Assembly: GCF_000027225.1 (NCBI RefSeq)
Contig: NC_013892.1
Location: 2,976,001 to 3,040,000 of the forward strand
Source: Xenorhabdus bovienii SS-2004
GTDB lineage: Bacteria; Pseudomonadota; Gammaproteobacteria; Enterobacterales; Enterobacteriaceae
Direction of reading: 5' to 3'
DNA: 64,000 nucleotides
Positions 42,359 to 50,550 of the stretch are shown in pieces. Under the pieces are notes generated by a model, which saw only the letters and a list, made by a program, of their open reading frames with translations, had not been told where the DNA came from and made no database searches. Numbering within the stretch: the first letter of the stretch is position 1; each line of letters opens with the position of its first letter. The position numbers and the translations under genes were made by a program.

Positions 42359-43633
42359 ATGAAGCCTGTGACGATTATCGCTATAAAACACCAGTTAATG
42401 CAATTCTTCAGTGACATTTCTTTGCAGCATATTGCTTTCCAATGTGCGTTTATGAAACGTATCAGAAATATCGAGCCCCACGTGTTGATCCTCAGCCTTA
42501 TCGCTGCACTGAGCACGGGTAAAATCACGTCTATTGCCCAGTTACACCAAAAATTTAATGGCCTGTGCCCGGATAAAAAGCAACCAGTCAGTTACCGCCC
42601 CTTTTATAACCAGCTCCGTAAAGCGGCTTTTGTCGAATTTGTCAAAATATTGGTCAGATTTGCCATGGCGCAATGGGTGGAGAAACAGGTCTCCTCACCC
42701 CAAAAACTCATGAAATTTAAACAGGTTATTCTCCAGGATGGGAGTTCGTTCAAAGTCCATTCTGCCCTGGCCGATGTTTTTCCCTATCGCTTCAGGACAA
42801 CGGGGGCCGCGGTGGAATGTCACATGACAATGTCCTTGCTGACTCAGTCACCGGTAAAAATGACCGTGACCGCAGATACCGCCCCTGAGCGGGCTTACCT
42901 GCCTGTACCGGCGATGTTACGTGACCAATTATTATTGGCCGATGCCGGTTATGTCGACTTTGCGTATTTTGAGCAAGTGTCACTTTCCGGTGGTTCGTTT
43001 ATTGTCAGGGGAAGCAAGTCCCTTAATCCTCAGATAGTGGTGGCCCGCAATGGTCAGGGGAAATTATTGCCCAAGCTGCTCAATAAGCCGCTGAAATCCA
43101 TCACTCGCCGAACCAACCGTTCCGAAGTGCTGGATCTGATTTGTCGGCGTAATGGCTATGAATTTCGCTTAATTCGTCGCTGGTTTGCCGAAGAAAAACG
43201 CTTTTGTCTCTGGTTGAGCAACTTGTCCGTGGAAGAGTTTACGGCTAATGACATCATGGATATTTATCGTTGCCGCTGGCAAGTAGAACTGCTGTTCAAA
43301 GAGTTAAAATCACACACAAACTGGCATCGATTTGCCACGAGAAAAGAAACGTTAGTCACGGGCCTCATTTGGCTGAGTTTGCTGGCTCTGTTGCTCAGAC
43401 GTTCGCTGGCCAGCAGATTATTCCCCGCCGTTTCATTGCTCAAAGCAGCCCAAAATACGGAAGTCTGGCTGTGGCCCATAATCGAAAACCTACTCCAACG
43501 GGCGTGGTCGGAAACCGGTTTTTGGCTGGAAAAAGCCCAAGCGTATTTATGTCAGAACGCGTTCAAAACACCACAAAGAAAATCATGTAAATACAAAACA
43601 TTGGATGCGTGTTTTGAAAGGCTTAATTCTTAA
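42359..43633 (+). CDS. IS4-family transposase
   Basis: 424-residue DDE transposase of the IS4 family. The first Asp is in VILQDGSSFKVH, the second in LLLADAGYVDF, and the C-terminal YREK signature reads YRCRWQVELLFKELKS. The frame is complete, so this copy may be active. I could not fix the terminal inverted repeats. It ends 21 bp before the remains of an IS630 element. Confidence 0.9.
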   Translation: MKPVTIIAIKHQLMQFFSDISLQHIAFQCAFMKRIRNIEPHVLILSLIAALSTGKITSIAQLHQKFNGLCPDKKQPVSYRPFYNQLRKAAFVEFVKILVRFAMAQWVEKQVSSPQKLMKFKQVILQDGSSFKVHSALADVFPYRFRTTGAAVECHMTMSLLTQSPVKMTVTADTAPERAYLPVPAMLRDQLLLADAGYVDFAYFEQVSLSGGSFIVRGSKSLNPQIVVARNGQGKLLPKLLNKPLKSITRRTNRSEVLDLICRRNGYEFRLIRRWFAEEKRFCLWLSNLSVEEFTANDIMDIYRCRWQVELLFKELKSHTNWHRFATRKETLVTGLIWLSLLALLLRRSLASRLFPAVSLLKAAQNTEVWLWPIIENLLQRAWSETGFWLEKAQAYLCQNAFKTPQRKSCKYKTLDACFERLNS

Positions 43634-43989
43634 GCGCCTGTATATGAACCTGACCTATTCAATATGCTCCGTAAACAACTCATCAACTGAACATCTTTTT
43701 TGCCTCCTTATCGCTTTTGCTCCGCCCCATTTGTGTTCTATAGGGTTTAAATCCGGACTATAAGCGGGAAGCCATTCCAGTTGACATCTGCTGTCTGCTA
43801 TCGCTTGTGTCGTGTCATTCCGTTTATGGAAAGGCGCATTATCCATCACTATCACTGCTCCGTGTGGAAGCTTTGGCCGCAAATCTTGCGTCATCCACGC
43901 ATAAAAAACATCGGCATTAATATTCCCGGTAAATAAGCTTAAGGTGACGAAGGTATTTTCGAGAATGGCGCCAATGACGTTGATACAGC

Positions 43990-43997
43990 CTTTTGCG
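43990..43997. repeat. Left target-site duplication of IS1
   Basis: CTTTTGCG directly before the IS1 left end; the same 8 bases follow the right end at 44780-44787. Confidence 0.85.
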
Positions 43998-44026
43998 GGT
44001 CATGTATTAAATGATTAGATTAGGTA

Positions 44027-44317
44027 TTAAAAATAATGTTCACGTTCAATAAAGGTTCCTATCACTTTATCGTGCATTTCTTCCGATTTTGAATACCCAA
44101 TGGTTTTTCTATTCAGCCTTTTGATTCGGGTACGATGCGTTAAATTCGTTCTCTCTATACGCTGAGTAAACGCCTTTCCAGTCAAGTGCTCTTCCTCGGG
44201 AAGTGGGTCGTAAACAACATAGTCATCCGTGCAGTAAAACCGAATAGTAAAGGAAGATAAGAGGGTAAGCAGCTTGTCTAACGTTTTTCGACTGCGATCG
44301 CCAAAAACATGAGCCAC
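44027..44317 (-). CDS. insB: IS1 InsB (transposase C-terminal part)
   Basis: 96 residues with the IS1 catalytic end: HVFGDRSRKTLDKLL, YCTDDYVVYDPLP (Asp) and RIERTNLTHRTRIKRLNRKT. In IS1 the active transposase is an InsAB' fusion made by -1 frameshifting; the intervening segment (WSFVGNKKNQRW) is readable between 44318 and about 44440, so the fused protein is probably intact. Confidence 0.88.
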   Translation of the reverse strand: MAHVFGDRSRKTLDKLLTLLSSFTIRFYCTDDYVVYDPLPEEEHLTGKAFTQRIERTNLTHRTRIKRLNRKTIGYSKSEEMHDKVIGTFIEREHYF

Positions 44318-44445
44318 TATTCGCTTCAGGCGGGGTTCCCAAGCATACCAAAGCCAGCGTTGGTTTTTCTTATTGCCGACAAACGACCATTGCTCGTCGA
44401 TTTCACAGACAATCTGGATGCCACATTCCGCAAGGGGAAGTGTCG

Positions 44446-44721
44446 TTACGTTTCGGGGTCTGAGGTTTTTAATGTTTTCATGACGGTGGCGGTGGCGACT
44501 TTCAGGATCCGAGCGGTGTCACGAATTCCCCCGTTATTCATCGCGATATCGACAATCTGTTCTTTAACGCCGGGTTTGCAGGCCTGATAGGTATACGCCA
44601 ACTGAAAGACCTTACAGCAGCTATAACAGCGATAACGAGGATGTCCGCCATTTCCTTTCCCATGTCCTTTGACCTGTTCTGATTTGTGGCAATAACGGCA
44701 ATAGACATCAACTTTGGCCAT
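44446..44721 (-). CDS. insA: IS1 InsA (DNA-binding repressor part)
   Basis: 91 residues, standard InsA length. The N-terminal zinc finger reads VYCRYCHKSEQVKGHGKG and YRCYSCCKVFQ; the HTH part is NNGGIRDTARILKVATATV. Confidence 0.92.
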   Translation of the reverse strand: MAKVDVYCRYCHKSEQVKGHGKGNGGHPRYRCYSCCKVFQLAYTYQACKPGVKEQIVDIAMNNGGIRDTARILKVATATVMKTLKTSDPET

Positions 44722-44779
44722 ACTTCATCCTTAAAAAGCCGGAAGCATATCACAGCAACTAACCATTTAATACATGACC

Positions 44780-44787
44780 CTTTTGCG
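44780..44787. repeat. Right target-site duplication of IS1
   Basis: CTTTTGCG, identical to 43990-43997. Confidence 0.85.
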
Positions 44788-45269
44788 TGCCAGTCATGCG
44801 TACCAAAACAGCGTAACCCTTTTTCCGAATATCCCTGTTTACGTGGCATCGATTGAGCAAAACCACTTTCATCCAAATAAACAATGGGTCTGCCAGTCTG
44901 TTCATCATCGCTGATGCGCTCGATAAATGCCTGACGAGCTTGAGGATCAGCGCGAGGGTGTTGGAGCGTTTTTTTCGGGGTGATCCGAAGCCGTTTCAAG
45001 GCGTAATGAATAGCCGATTGTGAGACACCTAAACGTTTTGCCCTTTCCCATTGATAGTCATCAGAAAAATTTTGGACATCCGCAATGAGTACCTCATCAG
45101 GGATTTTCGTGGCGGGTTTATCGCGGGTCATGCAAGGTTCTATTTTACTGCACCACCGGAACAAGGTACGAATGGAGATCTCAAAATGGGCACTCGTCTG
45201 TTCGAAAGTCAACGAATGCTTGTCTTTGTATGCCAGTACTCGCTTTCGAAAATCTAAGCTGTAGCCCAT

Positions 45270-45943
45270 CTCATTTTATGCCTTGTTATCTTAGAGTTAG
45301 ATATTATGTCATATTAATATGATTTAGCTATATAATTCCCTCTTTAAATCATAGTTCAACGTGTTTTTCTGTCACATGAAAATTAGGTTCGGTCGCGTTG
45401 AGCAAGTCTACTGCAACACTAATTGGAGGGTTTTCGAATGCACATATCAGAGGTTTCATCACGCCCGCCTTATAACGTTGTGCCTTAACAATTGAAGGTG
45501 ATGAGGCAGGCAGTAAGGCGCACTACTTTTCTCCCCGTCGGAATAGACTCATCGAATATCATTGTGCTATAGCGGGTAGCTTTTGTCCAAAGTCTAATTG
45601 TGCCGAAATAGAACAATTAAACATTATCAACAAGCTAGGGTGAGTTAACGCTAACTCATTGGTAATCTTGGAAACCTCAAATTGAGGAAGCTGGACAGAA
45701 AGAAAGAAGATCACCGAGGATAAGGTAAGGCATAACTTGCTGAATTAACCTTATATATTAATTATCACTTTTACAGAGCGATGATCAAGATATAAGGTTA
45801 ATCATTAATAGTTCTTGGATGTAACACTGAAGCAAACACCAGAACTGATGATACAAAGAGGAGTATTAAAGGAAATAAATTAAAAACTCCATAACGAATT
45901 AAAGGTGGTTTCACATAATAATCTAACAGCACCCGGAGAATTC
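45270..45943. other. Intergenic stretch before the cupin gene
   Basis: About 670 bp, AT-rich, with no supported gene. It includes a small stem-loop motif (GAAACCTCA...TGAGGAAGC, 45670-45696) that occurs again at 47819-47846. Confidence 0.45.
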
Positions 45944-46429
45944 ATGAACCCTGTCATCAATCTTAAAAATCTTACTCTCAAGCCTTGGAAGCAGGGCGAA
46001 CGTTATGAGGGATCAGATATTTCCTTTGGACAACAGCTTGATCTCAAGCATTTAGGCATCTCCTATAACGAAGTGCCGAAAGGTAAAAGTAGCTGTCCGT
46101 TTCACAACCATCATAGTGTAGACGAGCTTTTCTTTATTCTTGAAGGTAACGGCACTTACCGCTTTGGCTCCGATGAATTTCTGGTCAAGAAGGGTGACGT
46201 TGTAGGCGCTCCTGCGGGAGGGCAAGAAACTGCCCATCAAATAATCAACACCGGGTCAGTTCCATTGCGCTATCTTGCTATGTCAGCGAATGTTTCAGCA
46301 GATGTGATTGAATATCCGGACTCAGGCAAGTTTCAGTCTGTGTTAAAGCAACAAGATGGAAAGTTGTTTCATTTTGTCGGACGGCTCAGCAGCGAAGTTG
46401 ATTATTGGGACGGAGAACCTGGAGCATAA
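45944..46429 (+). CDS. Cupin-domain protein
   Basis: 161-residue single-domain cupin. Cupin motif 1 is PFHNHHSVDELFFILEGNG with the metal-binding His and Glu, and motif 2 carries the late His in ETAHQIINTGSVPLRYL. The family binds metals and small molecules, with varied roles from isomerase to oxygenase; the substrate cannot be told. The ATG at 45944 has a GGAG ribosome-binding site; an open frame extends 39 bp upstream without homology. Confidence 0.85.
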   Translation: MNPVINLKNLTLKPWKQGERYEGSDISFGQQLDLKHLGISYNEVPKGKSSCPFHNHHSVDELFFILEGNGTYRFGSDEFLVKKGDVVGAPAGGQETAHQIINTGSVPLRYLAMSANVSADVIEYPDSGKFQSVLKQQDGKLFHFVGRLSSEVDYWDGEPGA

Positions 46430-46681
46430 CAACCAGAAGTGGCTGCGGTTACTCACTCCAGTTACATAGTTAACCAGAATTCAGTAAGTTACGGCTTGGC
46501 ATAGCTACAGCGGCGGTTACTATAGGGTTGCTAAATTCATCGTGTTACTTTCTGCATTAGGGTTAGGGGTTGCCAGAGCCTTTAATCCATTTCCAAAGAT
46601 TGACAAATTAGAAGCCCCGTTGGTTGCCACTGTCGGGGTTTCGCTTCTTATACCGCACCTAACCAAACTCCCTATTTCAGG

Positions 46682-46920
46682 GTATTTGAATTTTATCAAT
46701 GAGTTACTCTTACCCTGTGAGCTAAACCCTGAAAAGGGCTTCGTATTGCCCGTAATACCTGAGATTTCACCCTGTGGGCTGTCGGAGCCGTTCGCGCAGG
46801 TTGTCGGGCAATGAAAGGGCTTTCGTTTATTAAACTCTCAATGCTGAACTGGACAGATTCATTCTGTTCACTTGGAAGCCATAGATTAGGCCTATTTCTA
46901 ACTTACTCCATTGGAGGTAG
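46682..46920. repeat. Diverged direct repeat, copy A (phage Q 3' region)
   Basis: Matches 47887-48231 in blocks: TTTTATCAATG, AAGGGCTT-GTATTGCCCGTA, GCCGTTCGCGCAGGTT and TTAAACTCTCAATGCTGAAC. Copy A lacks an internal segment of about 110 bp present in copy B. Confidence 0.8.
46830..46902 (-). pseudogene. Antiterminator Q C-terminal remnant
   Basis: On the minus strand the last 23 codons read LEIGLIYGFQ and SSSALRV, matching the end of the intact Q at 48158. The rest of the gene is missing. Confidence 0.75.
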
Positions 46921-47070
46921 TTAGAAAGTCTGAGATATTGCGAGGAGTGTTTAATTGCTGAATTGGGTTAATTCCGTGTGCTGTACGGGATCACTTTGAT
47001 GGTGGGTTTACGGGCAAGATGTAGATATGCAGCTTGGCGGCGATGTGCGAGCATGGTTTGTAGCACTCGT
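46921..47070. other. Intergenic remnant DNA
   Basis: No supported gene between the Q remnant and the protease gene's stop. Confidence 0.4.
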
Positions 47071-47628
47071 TTATGCAATTGAGTGTACAATAATTTTATC
47101 ACATGGCCTTGCAATCGCCCCTATTCCATCACGGTTAGGCCAATATTTTTCCTTAAACCATGTTCTAAAATTATGGCCTGTCGGGAAATGGACGCAACCA
47201 AAATTAGGATCAAAAAAATCAATACCATTGGCAGTTACTGCGAGTCCAATAGCATGATCTCCATACGCCAAAACGTCATAACCCTTATGGATAGTGGCTA
47301 AGTTTTCTACAATACTGCCCCCACCATAACAGCTTACATGCCTATAAGATAATCCGTTTTCATTAAGAAATAGAAGGCCATCCATGCTTTTCGCTTTAAG
47401 ATTTTCAACTATTTTTATATAACTAGGTAGTCTTATATTTCCTAGGAATAAGTGAGACTTTCCTAATTTGTGCATCTTTACCCAAGCCATTACCAAACTA
47501 CTACAGACCCCATTTTGCATAGTCGAAGAGAACTTAAGGGGAAAATTCAGAGTTTGATTGAAGCGAAATACCCAATTTCCTTCAAATTCATCAGCATCTA
47601 ATAACGACATTTTTAAATATATCCCCAT
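47071..47628 (-). CDS. YopT-type (C58) cysteine protease, candidate effector
   Basis: 185 residues from the ATG at 47628; an ATG six codons in (MSLLDADEF) is also possible. The catalytic triad of the YopT/AvrPphB C58 papain-like family is visible in order and spacing: Cys42 in NGVCSSLVMAWVK, His125 in GDHAIGLAV and Asp140 in FFDPNFGCVHF. Known members are secreted toxins that cleave host proteins, such as Rho GTPases for YopT. This one is only the protease core, with no long N-terminal chaperone-binding region. It is AT-rich, divergent in base use from the backbone and sits among phage fragments, so it looks horizontally acquired. Family confidence is high; secretion route and target are unknown. 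Confidence 0.82.
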   Translation of the reverse strand: MGIYLKMSLLDADEFEGNWVFRFNQTLNFPLKFSSTMQNGVCSSLVMAWVKMHKLGKSHLFLGNIRLPSYIKIVENLKAKSMDGLLFLNENGLSYRHVSCYGGGSIVENLATIHKGYDVLAYGDHAIGLAVTANGIDFFDPNFGCVHFPTGHNFRTWFKEKYWPNRDGIGAIARPCDKIIVHSIA

Positions 47629-47886
47629 TCACTATGAGTTTAGTTTACGCCAAAAAAGTTAAAGATAAAAATATGTTAAAAACAGAGTTTATGAATACTA
47701 CCTAATGTAAAGGGTTTTAAAAGAAATTTTAAAGACTCTGAACAAGCTCTATTTATTCCAGTGAATTAGGTCTATTCCGGTAAAACGCCGGAATTAAACC
47801 TAACCTTTTGATATTATTAGAAACCTCACTCTGAGGAAGCCGGGCGATATTGGAATTCCCATATCGGCTAAAACTCTGCGTTTCAC
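47629..47886. other. AT-rich upstream region of the protease gene
   Basis: Presumed promoter region. Contains the second copy of the GAAACCTC...GAGGAAGC stem-loop at 47819-47846. No gene seen. Confidence 0.45.
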
Positions 47887-48231
47887 CGTATTTAAGTTTT
47901 ATCAATGGGTTATGCGGTTGTGTAAAGATTTTACGCGACCCTGCGGGCTAAGCCCGTTAAAGGGCTTTGTATTGCCCGTAGTACCTAAGCTTTGCCCCTG
48001 CGGGTTGGATTGACCAAAGGCGGGATCCCGCCTTAACCCGACAGGACAAATTCGTCCAGTTAATGCCATTTGCGAGTAAATAATATTTACGCACAACCGC
48101 TAAATATGGCGGTAGCCGTTCGCGCAGGTTATCGGGCAATGAGAGGGCTTTCGATTATTAAACTCTCAATGCTGAACTGCGCTTTTCTGCATAGTTACCG
48201 TGGAAGCCATAAATGAGGTCAATTTCTAAAG
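47887..48231. repeat. Diverged direct repeat, copy B
   Basis: The longer copy of the repeat at 46682-46920; its right end runs into the 3' end of antiterminator Q. Confidence 0.8.
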
Positions 48232-48583
48232 GCTCGTCGATCACCTCCAGGCACCCGAGGATAAAACTTTCAGCCACCAGCATTCGCTTTCTGACTTCGC
48301 TCTCACTGAGCTTGAACTTGCGGCCAATTGCACGTTTGGATATGCCTTTAACGTAGTGGTCTTCAATAAAGTCACATTCCTGAGACATACCGACGTTACG
48401 TAGCTTGGCAACGTAGCCATCGATGACCATGCCGTCCTCGTCACTGCACGATAGCTTGTCACTGCAGGTATAAGTCACCGCGTTTTCAAACCCTGCGGAA
48501 ACAGACTTCCAGCCAATGTTAACCCTACCTTGCGCTACCCACCTGCCCCAATGCGATAGTATTTTTTGCATGTCTCTATACAT
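48158..48583 (-). CDS. Phage antiterminator Q-like protein
   Basis: 141 residues like the lambdoid antitermination Q family that controls late phage genes: MYRDMQKILSHWGRWVA at the start, LSCSDEDGMVIDGYVAKL in the middle and an HTH-like KGISKRAIGRKFKLSESEVRKR segment in parts. No phage late genes follow it; downstream is only the diverged repeat. So it is a relict of a lost prophage. An 18/20 palindrome lies about 22-41 bp upstream of the start. Confidence 0.8.
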   Translation of the reverse strand: MYRDMQKILSHWGRWVAQGRVNIGWKSVSAGFENAVTYTCSDKLSCSDEDGMVIDGYVAKLRNVGMSQECDFIEDHYVKGISKRAIGRKFKLSESEVRKRMLVAESFILGCLEVIDEPLEIDLIYGFHGNYAEKRSSALRV

Positions 48584-48604
48584 GGTTTTTTTATCCGCCT
48601 CAAA

Positions 48605-48624
48605 TGTACTTGTTAACTAGTACA
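48605..48624. promoter_or_regulatory. Palindromic operator candidate upstream of Q
   Basis: TGTACT-N8-AGTACA, palindromic at 18 of 20 positions, placed in the probable promoter of the Q gene. Confidence 0.5.
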
Positions 48625-48652
48625 CAATGTCATCACTGGTGGATAAGGGGAA

Positions 48653-48844
48653 ATGTGGCCAAGAGTAGATAGTCAATATTTTGACCATGATACAAATCAA
48701 GGCGTTGGGTGCATGCCCCTTTTTCGGACGATAATGATTTTAAAGGACTTTTTCAATTTCGGCGAATCGACGGAATTAAGTTTAATCAAGAAGTTACCGG
48801 GGAGTTTCTCAGTCATGCGTTATGATCGCGTTTTTGCTTCATGA
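48653..48844 (+). CDS. Small hypothetical protein
   Basis: 63 codons preceded by AAGGGGA close to the ATG. No family recognised. A stem-loop (CAAAGCCC/GGGCTTTG, 48846-48866) follows directly, so it might be a small phage gene. Confidence 0.3.
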   Translation: MWPRVDSQYFDHDTNQGVGCMPLFRTIMILKDFFNFGESTELSLIKKLPGSFSVMRYDRVFAS

Positions 48845-49028
48845 ATCAAAGCCCCAATTGGGCTTTGCCCTGCCGTCAGGTGGGTCGTTAATCATTAAGT
48901 TACATGAGGGAAAATCCCGTATGTACAAAAGCATCAACTGCAAAAAAATTTTCAGTTGTGAAAATTTCACATGAGCAAAAGGTATGCGAAAAATTTCTCA
49001 CACCCTCACCTGTGAGTATAAAACCAAA

Positions 49029-49103
49029 GTAGGTATACAGGGCTTGAAGCTGATATCTTTGCTCGGGAGTCAACTGTCGGTACTGTCTGGTTTGTTTATG
49101 CAT
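49029..49103 (-). pseudogene. IS30-family transposase N-terminal remnant
   Basis: The minus-strand start MHKQTRQYRQLTPEQRYQL resembles the first residues of IS30 transposases (the YxQLTxEQRYQI pattern). The match ends after about 25 codons and the following frame (to 48900) has no homology. Confidence 0.5.
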
Positions 49104-49391
49104 ATCAGGCCATGATTTCAGGTGTGAGAGCCATGAAATGTATCACAGTTGACTCACTCCTTTGAATATCCCGCCGATTGCACTTAATATGTTAACTCAG
49201 CTGTCATGGCTAATACAGGCAGACGGCGATAACCCGGCGCGGTGAAATGCAGATACAAAAATGCCACCAGTGTTAACTAATGGCATGAGGGATTCCTTTA
49301 ACCGCTCAAGGGGATGGGTAAAGAAATATTGACTTTAGTTTCAAAGGTTAATTATTTATTAAAAATTATTCGCTTGTTATTATATACGCAA
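49104..49391. other. Remnant DNA, no gene seen
   Basis: Nothing supported between the IS30 and IS630 remnants. Confidence 0.4.
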
Positions 49392-49570
49392 TTAACTTGA
49401 AGAGGCGGGTTTTAAAATCTGGAAGTTATCAGTCAACCGAGTGGTGAGTTCTTTCGCTTTTTCTGGCAATGTGACATGAAAAAAGTAGCGCAGCGTTTCA
49501 CGGAATGTTTTGGTATCCGGAAAATAGACATTGTTTCGTACCTGCTCATTCACATACTTCCATAATCTCT
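49392..49570 (-). pseudogene. IS630-family transposase C-terminal remnant
   Basis: About 58 codons on the minus strand read LWKYVNEQVRNNVYFPDTK, FRETLRYFFHVTLPEKA and DNFQILKPASSS, the typical end of one IS630 group. It differs from the IS630 at 43655-45269. The N-terminal part is missing. Confidence 0.65.
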
Positions 49571-49843
49571 ATATGAACGCATCCCATTCGCAAGACAAAA
49601 ATCACGTTGACACAGGCGGTAGGTTGCAGCTCTATATTCGGCCTTATTACAGCCGCAGGGCTGTGGGCCTCGATGTAATCCGCTGGCTTGTTCCTCATTC
49701 AATCAACGATCTTTATGATCACGCGATTATTCAGGTTTAGCAAGTCACGGTCTTACCTGTCTTTGTCATCGTTGCTCTTTGACTCAGCAATCTTTCTGCA
49801 TTCATCCTTGTCGTTAAATGTGAAAGTTGACCAGTAAAACGAT

Positions 49844-50030
49844 TCAATAAGGCCTGACGCTGACGTAATCTTGCTGGTAGTCCCGTTGATGGGCGACCAG
49901 TGCCCAGACCGTTCGAGCCAGCTTATTGGCCATTCCTACAACGGCTACGCAAACCGGACGTCGTTTTTTTAAGTTCCGTCACCCAGGGCGACGGCGTTTT
50001 CGTGAGTAAGGTGGCCGTTCTTGCACCGTG
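49844..50030 (-). pseudogene. IS110-family transposase C-terminal remnant, frameshifted
   Basis: On the minus strand ARTATLLTKTPSPWVTEL is followed, after a one-base shift in an A7 run near 49965-49972, by RRPVCVAVVGMANKLARTVW and AHQRDY. This is the end of the IS110 transposase (transposase_20 region). The 5' part is replaced by the IS701-like fragment. Confidence 0.7.
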
Positions 50031-50035
50031 GATAC

Positions 50036-50545
50036 CACTCTGGCGTTTACAACTCAGTGAGAAAGAACGGGAATATGGCCATTATCTGCTGGTTCGTCGC
50101 AGCCGGGATGAAAAACAGGAACGGGCTTACTATATCGTGTATGCGCGCAGAGACCAGGCGGCTCTGAAAACCCTGGTTCAGGTGGCGGGTTGTCGCTGGG
50201 AAATCGAAAGTGGCTTTGAGGAAACCAAAGGGGAATGTGGGCTGGATCACTACGAAGTGCGGCGATGGCAGAGTTGGCACCGGCATATTACCTTGTCGTT
50301 ACTGGCCCATGCAGTCCTCGCGGTTCTGCGGGTACAGGAGAAAAAAAACACCGGTAGGCCGGGTTCCGCTCAGTGTAGCGGAACTCCGTAAGCTGCTGTC
50401 AAAACTGATGGAAAAAGCAGGAAAGACAATCGAACAGATTTTCCATTGGTCAGACTGGCGACGACGGCATCAATACCGGGCACAACAATGTCATTATCGT
50501 CGCCGGGCAAATCATCGGCTTACAGAGCAATTACGGCTGTAGTAC
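50036..50545 (+). pseudogene. IS701-like transposase 3' fragment, frameshifted
   Basis: Begins inside the family at LWRLQLSEKERE and is nearly identical in DNA to 39898-40030, then continues past the break of that copy: HYEVRRWQSWHRHITLSLLAH. An 8-A run near 50342 shifts the frame; the true C-terminus VPLSVAELRKLLSKLMEKAG then follows in another frame to about 50542. The 5' part is missing. Confidence 0.8.
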
Positions 50546-50550
50546 TAAGT

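Larger units (their letters stand above)
43998..44779 (-). mobile_element. IS1-family element nested in IS630
   Basis: 782 bp, close to the 768 bp of classical IS1. Perfect terminal inverted repeats begin GGTCATGTATTAAATG and the element is flanked by an 8-bp target duplication. It carries insA and an insB frame on the minus strand, as expected. Confidence 0.92.
43655..45269 (-). pseudogene. IS630-family transposase interrupted by IS1
   Basis: The N-terminal part (45269 down to 44780) reads MGYSLDFRKRVLAYKDKH and continues through IVYLDESGFAQSMPR (first DDE Asp) to GTHDWHAKG. The C-terminal part (43997 down to 43655) continues CINVIGAILE, VIVMDNAPFHKR (second Asp) and LPAYSPDLNPIEHKWG (the Glu). 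Removing the 782-bp IS1 and one copy of the target duplication restores a single frame of about 274 residues. The gene is disrupted, but its break is clean and recent-looking. Confidence 0.9.

Noticed and set aside
46542..46814. 90-codon plus-strand frame
   Set aside because: It covers the diverged repeat and is not kept in the other copy; not coding.
49531..49740. 69-codon plus-strand frame near the IS110 remnant
   Set aside because: No homology; covers the end of the IS630 remnant and IS flank on the other strand.
49900..50035. Start of a plus-strand frame leading into the IS701 fragment
   Set aside because: This part is the antisense of the IS110 remnant; the joined frame is an accident of the IS junction.
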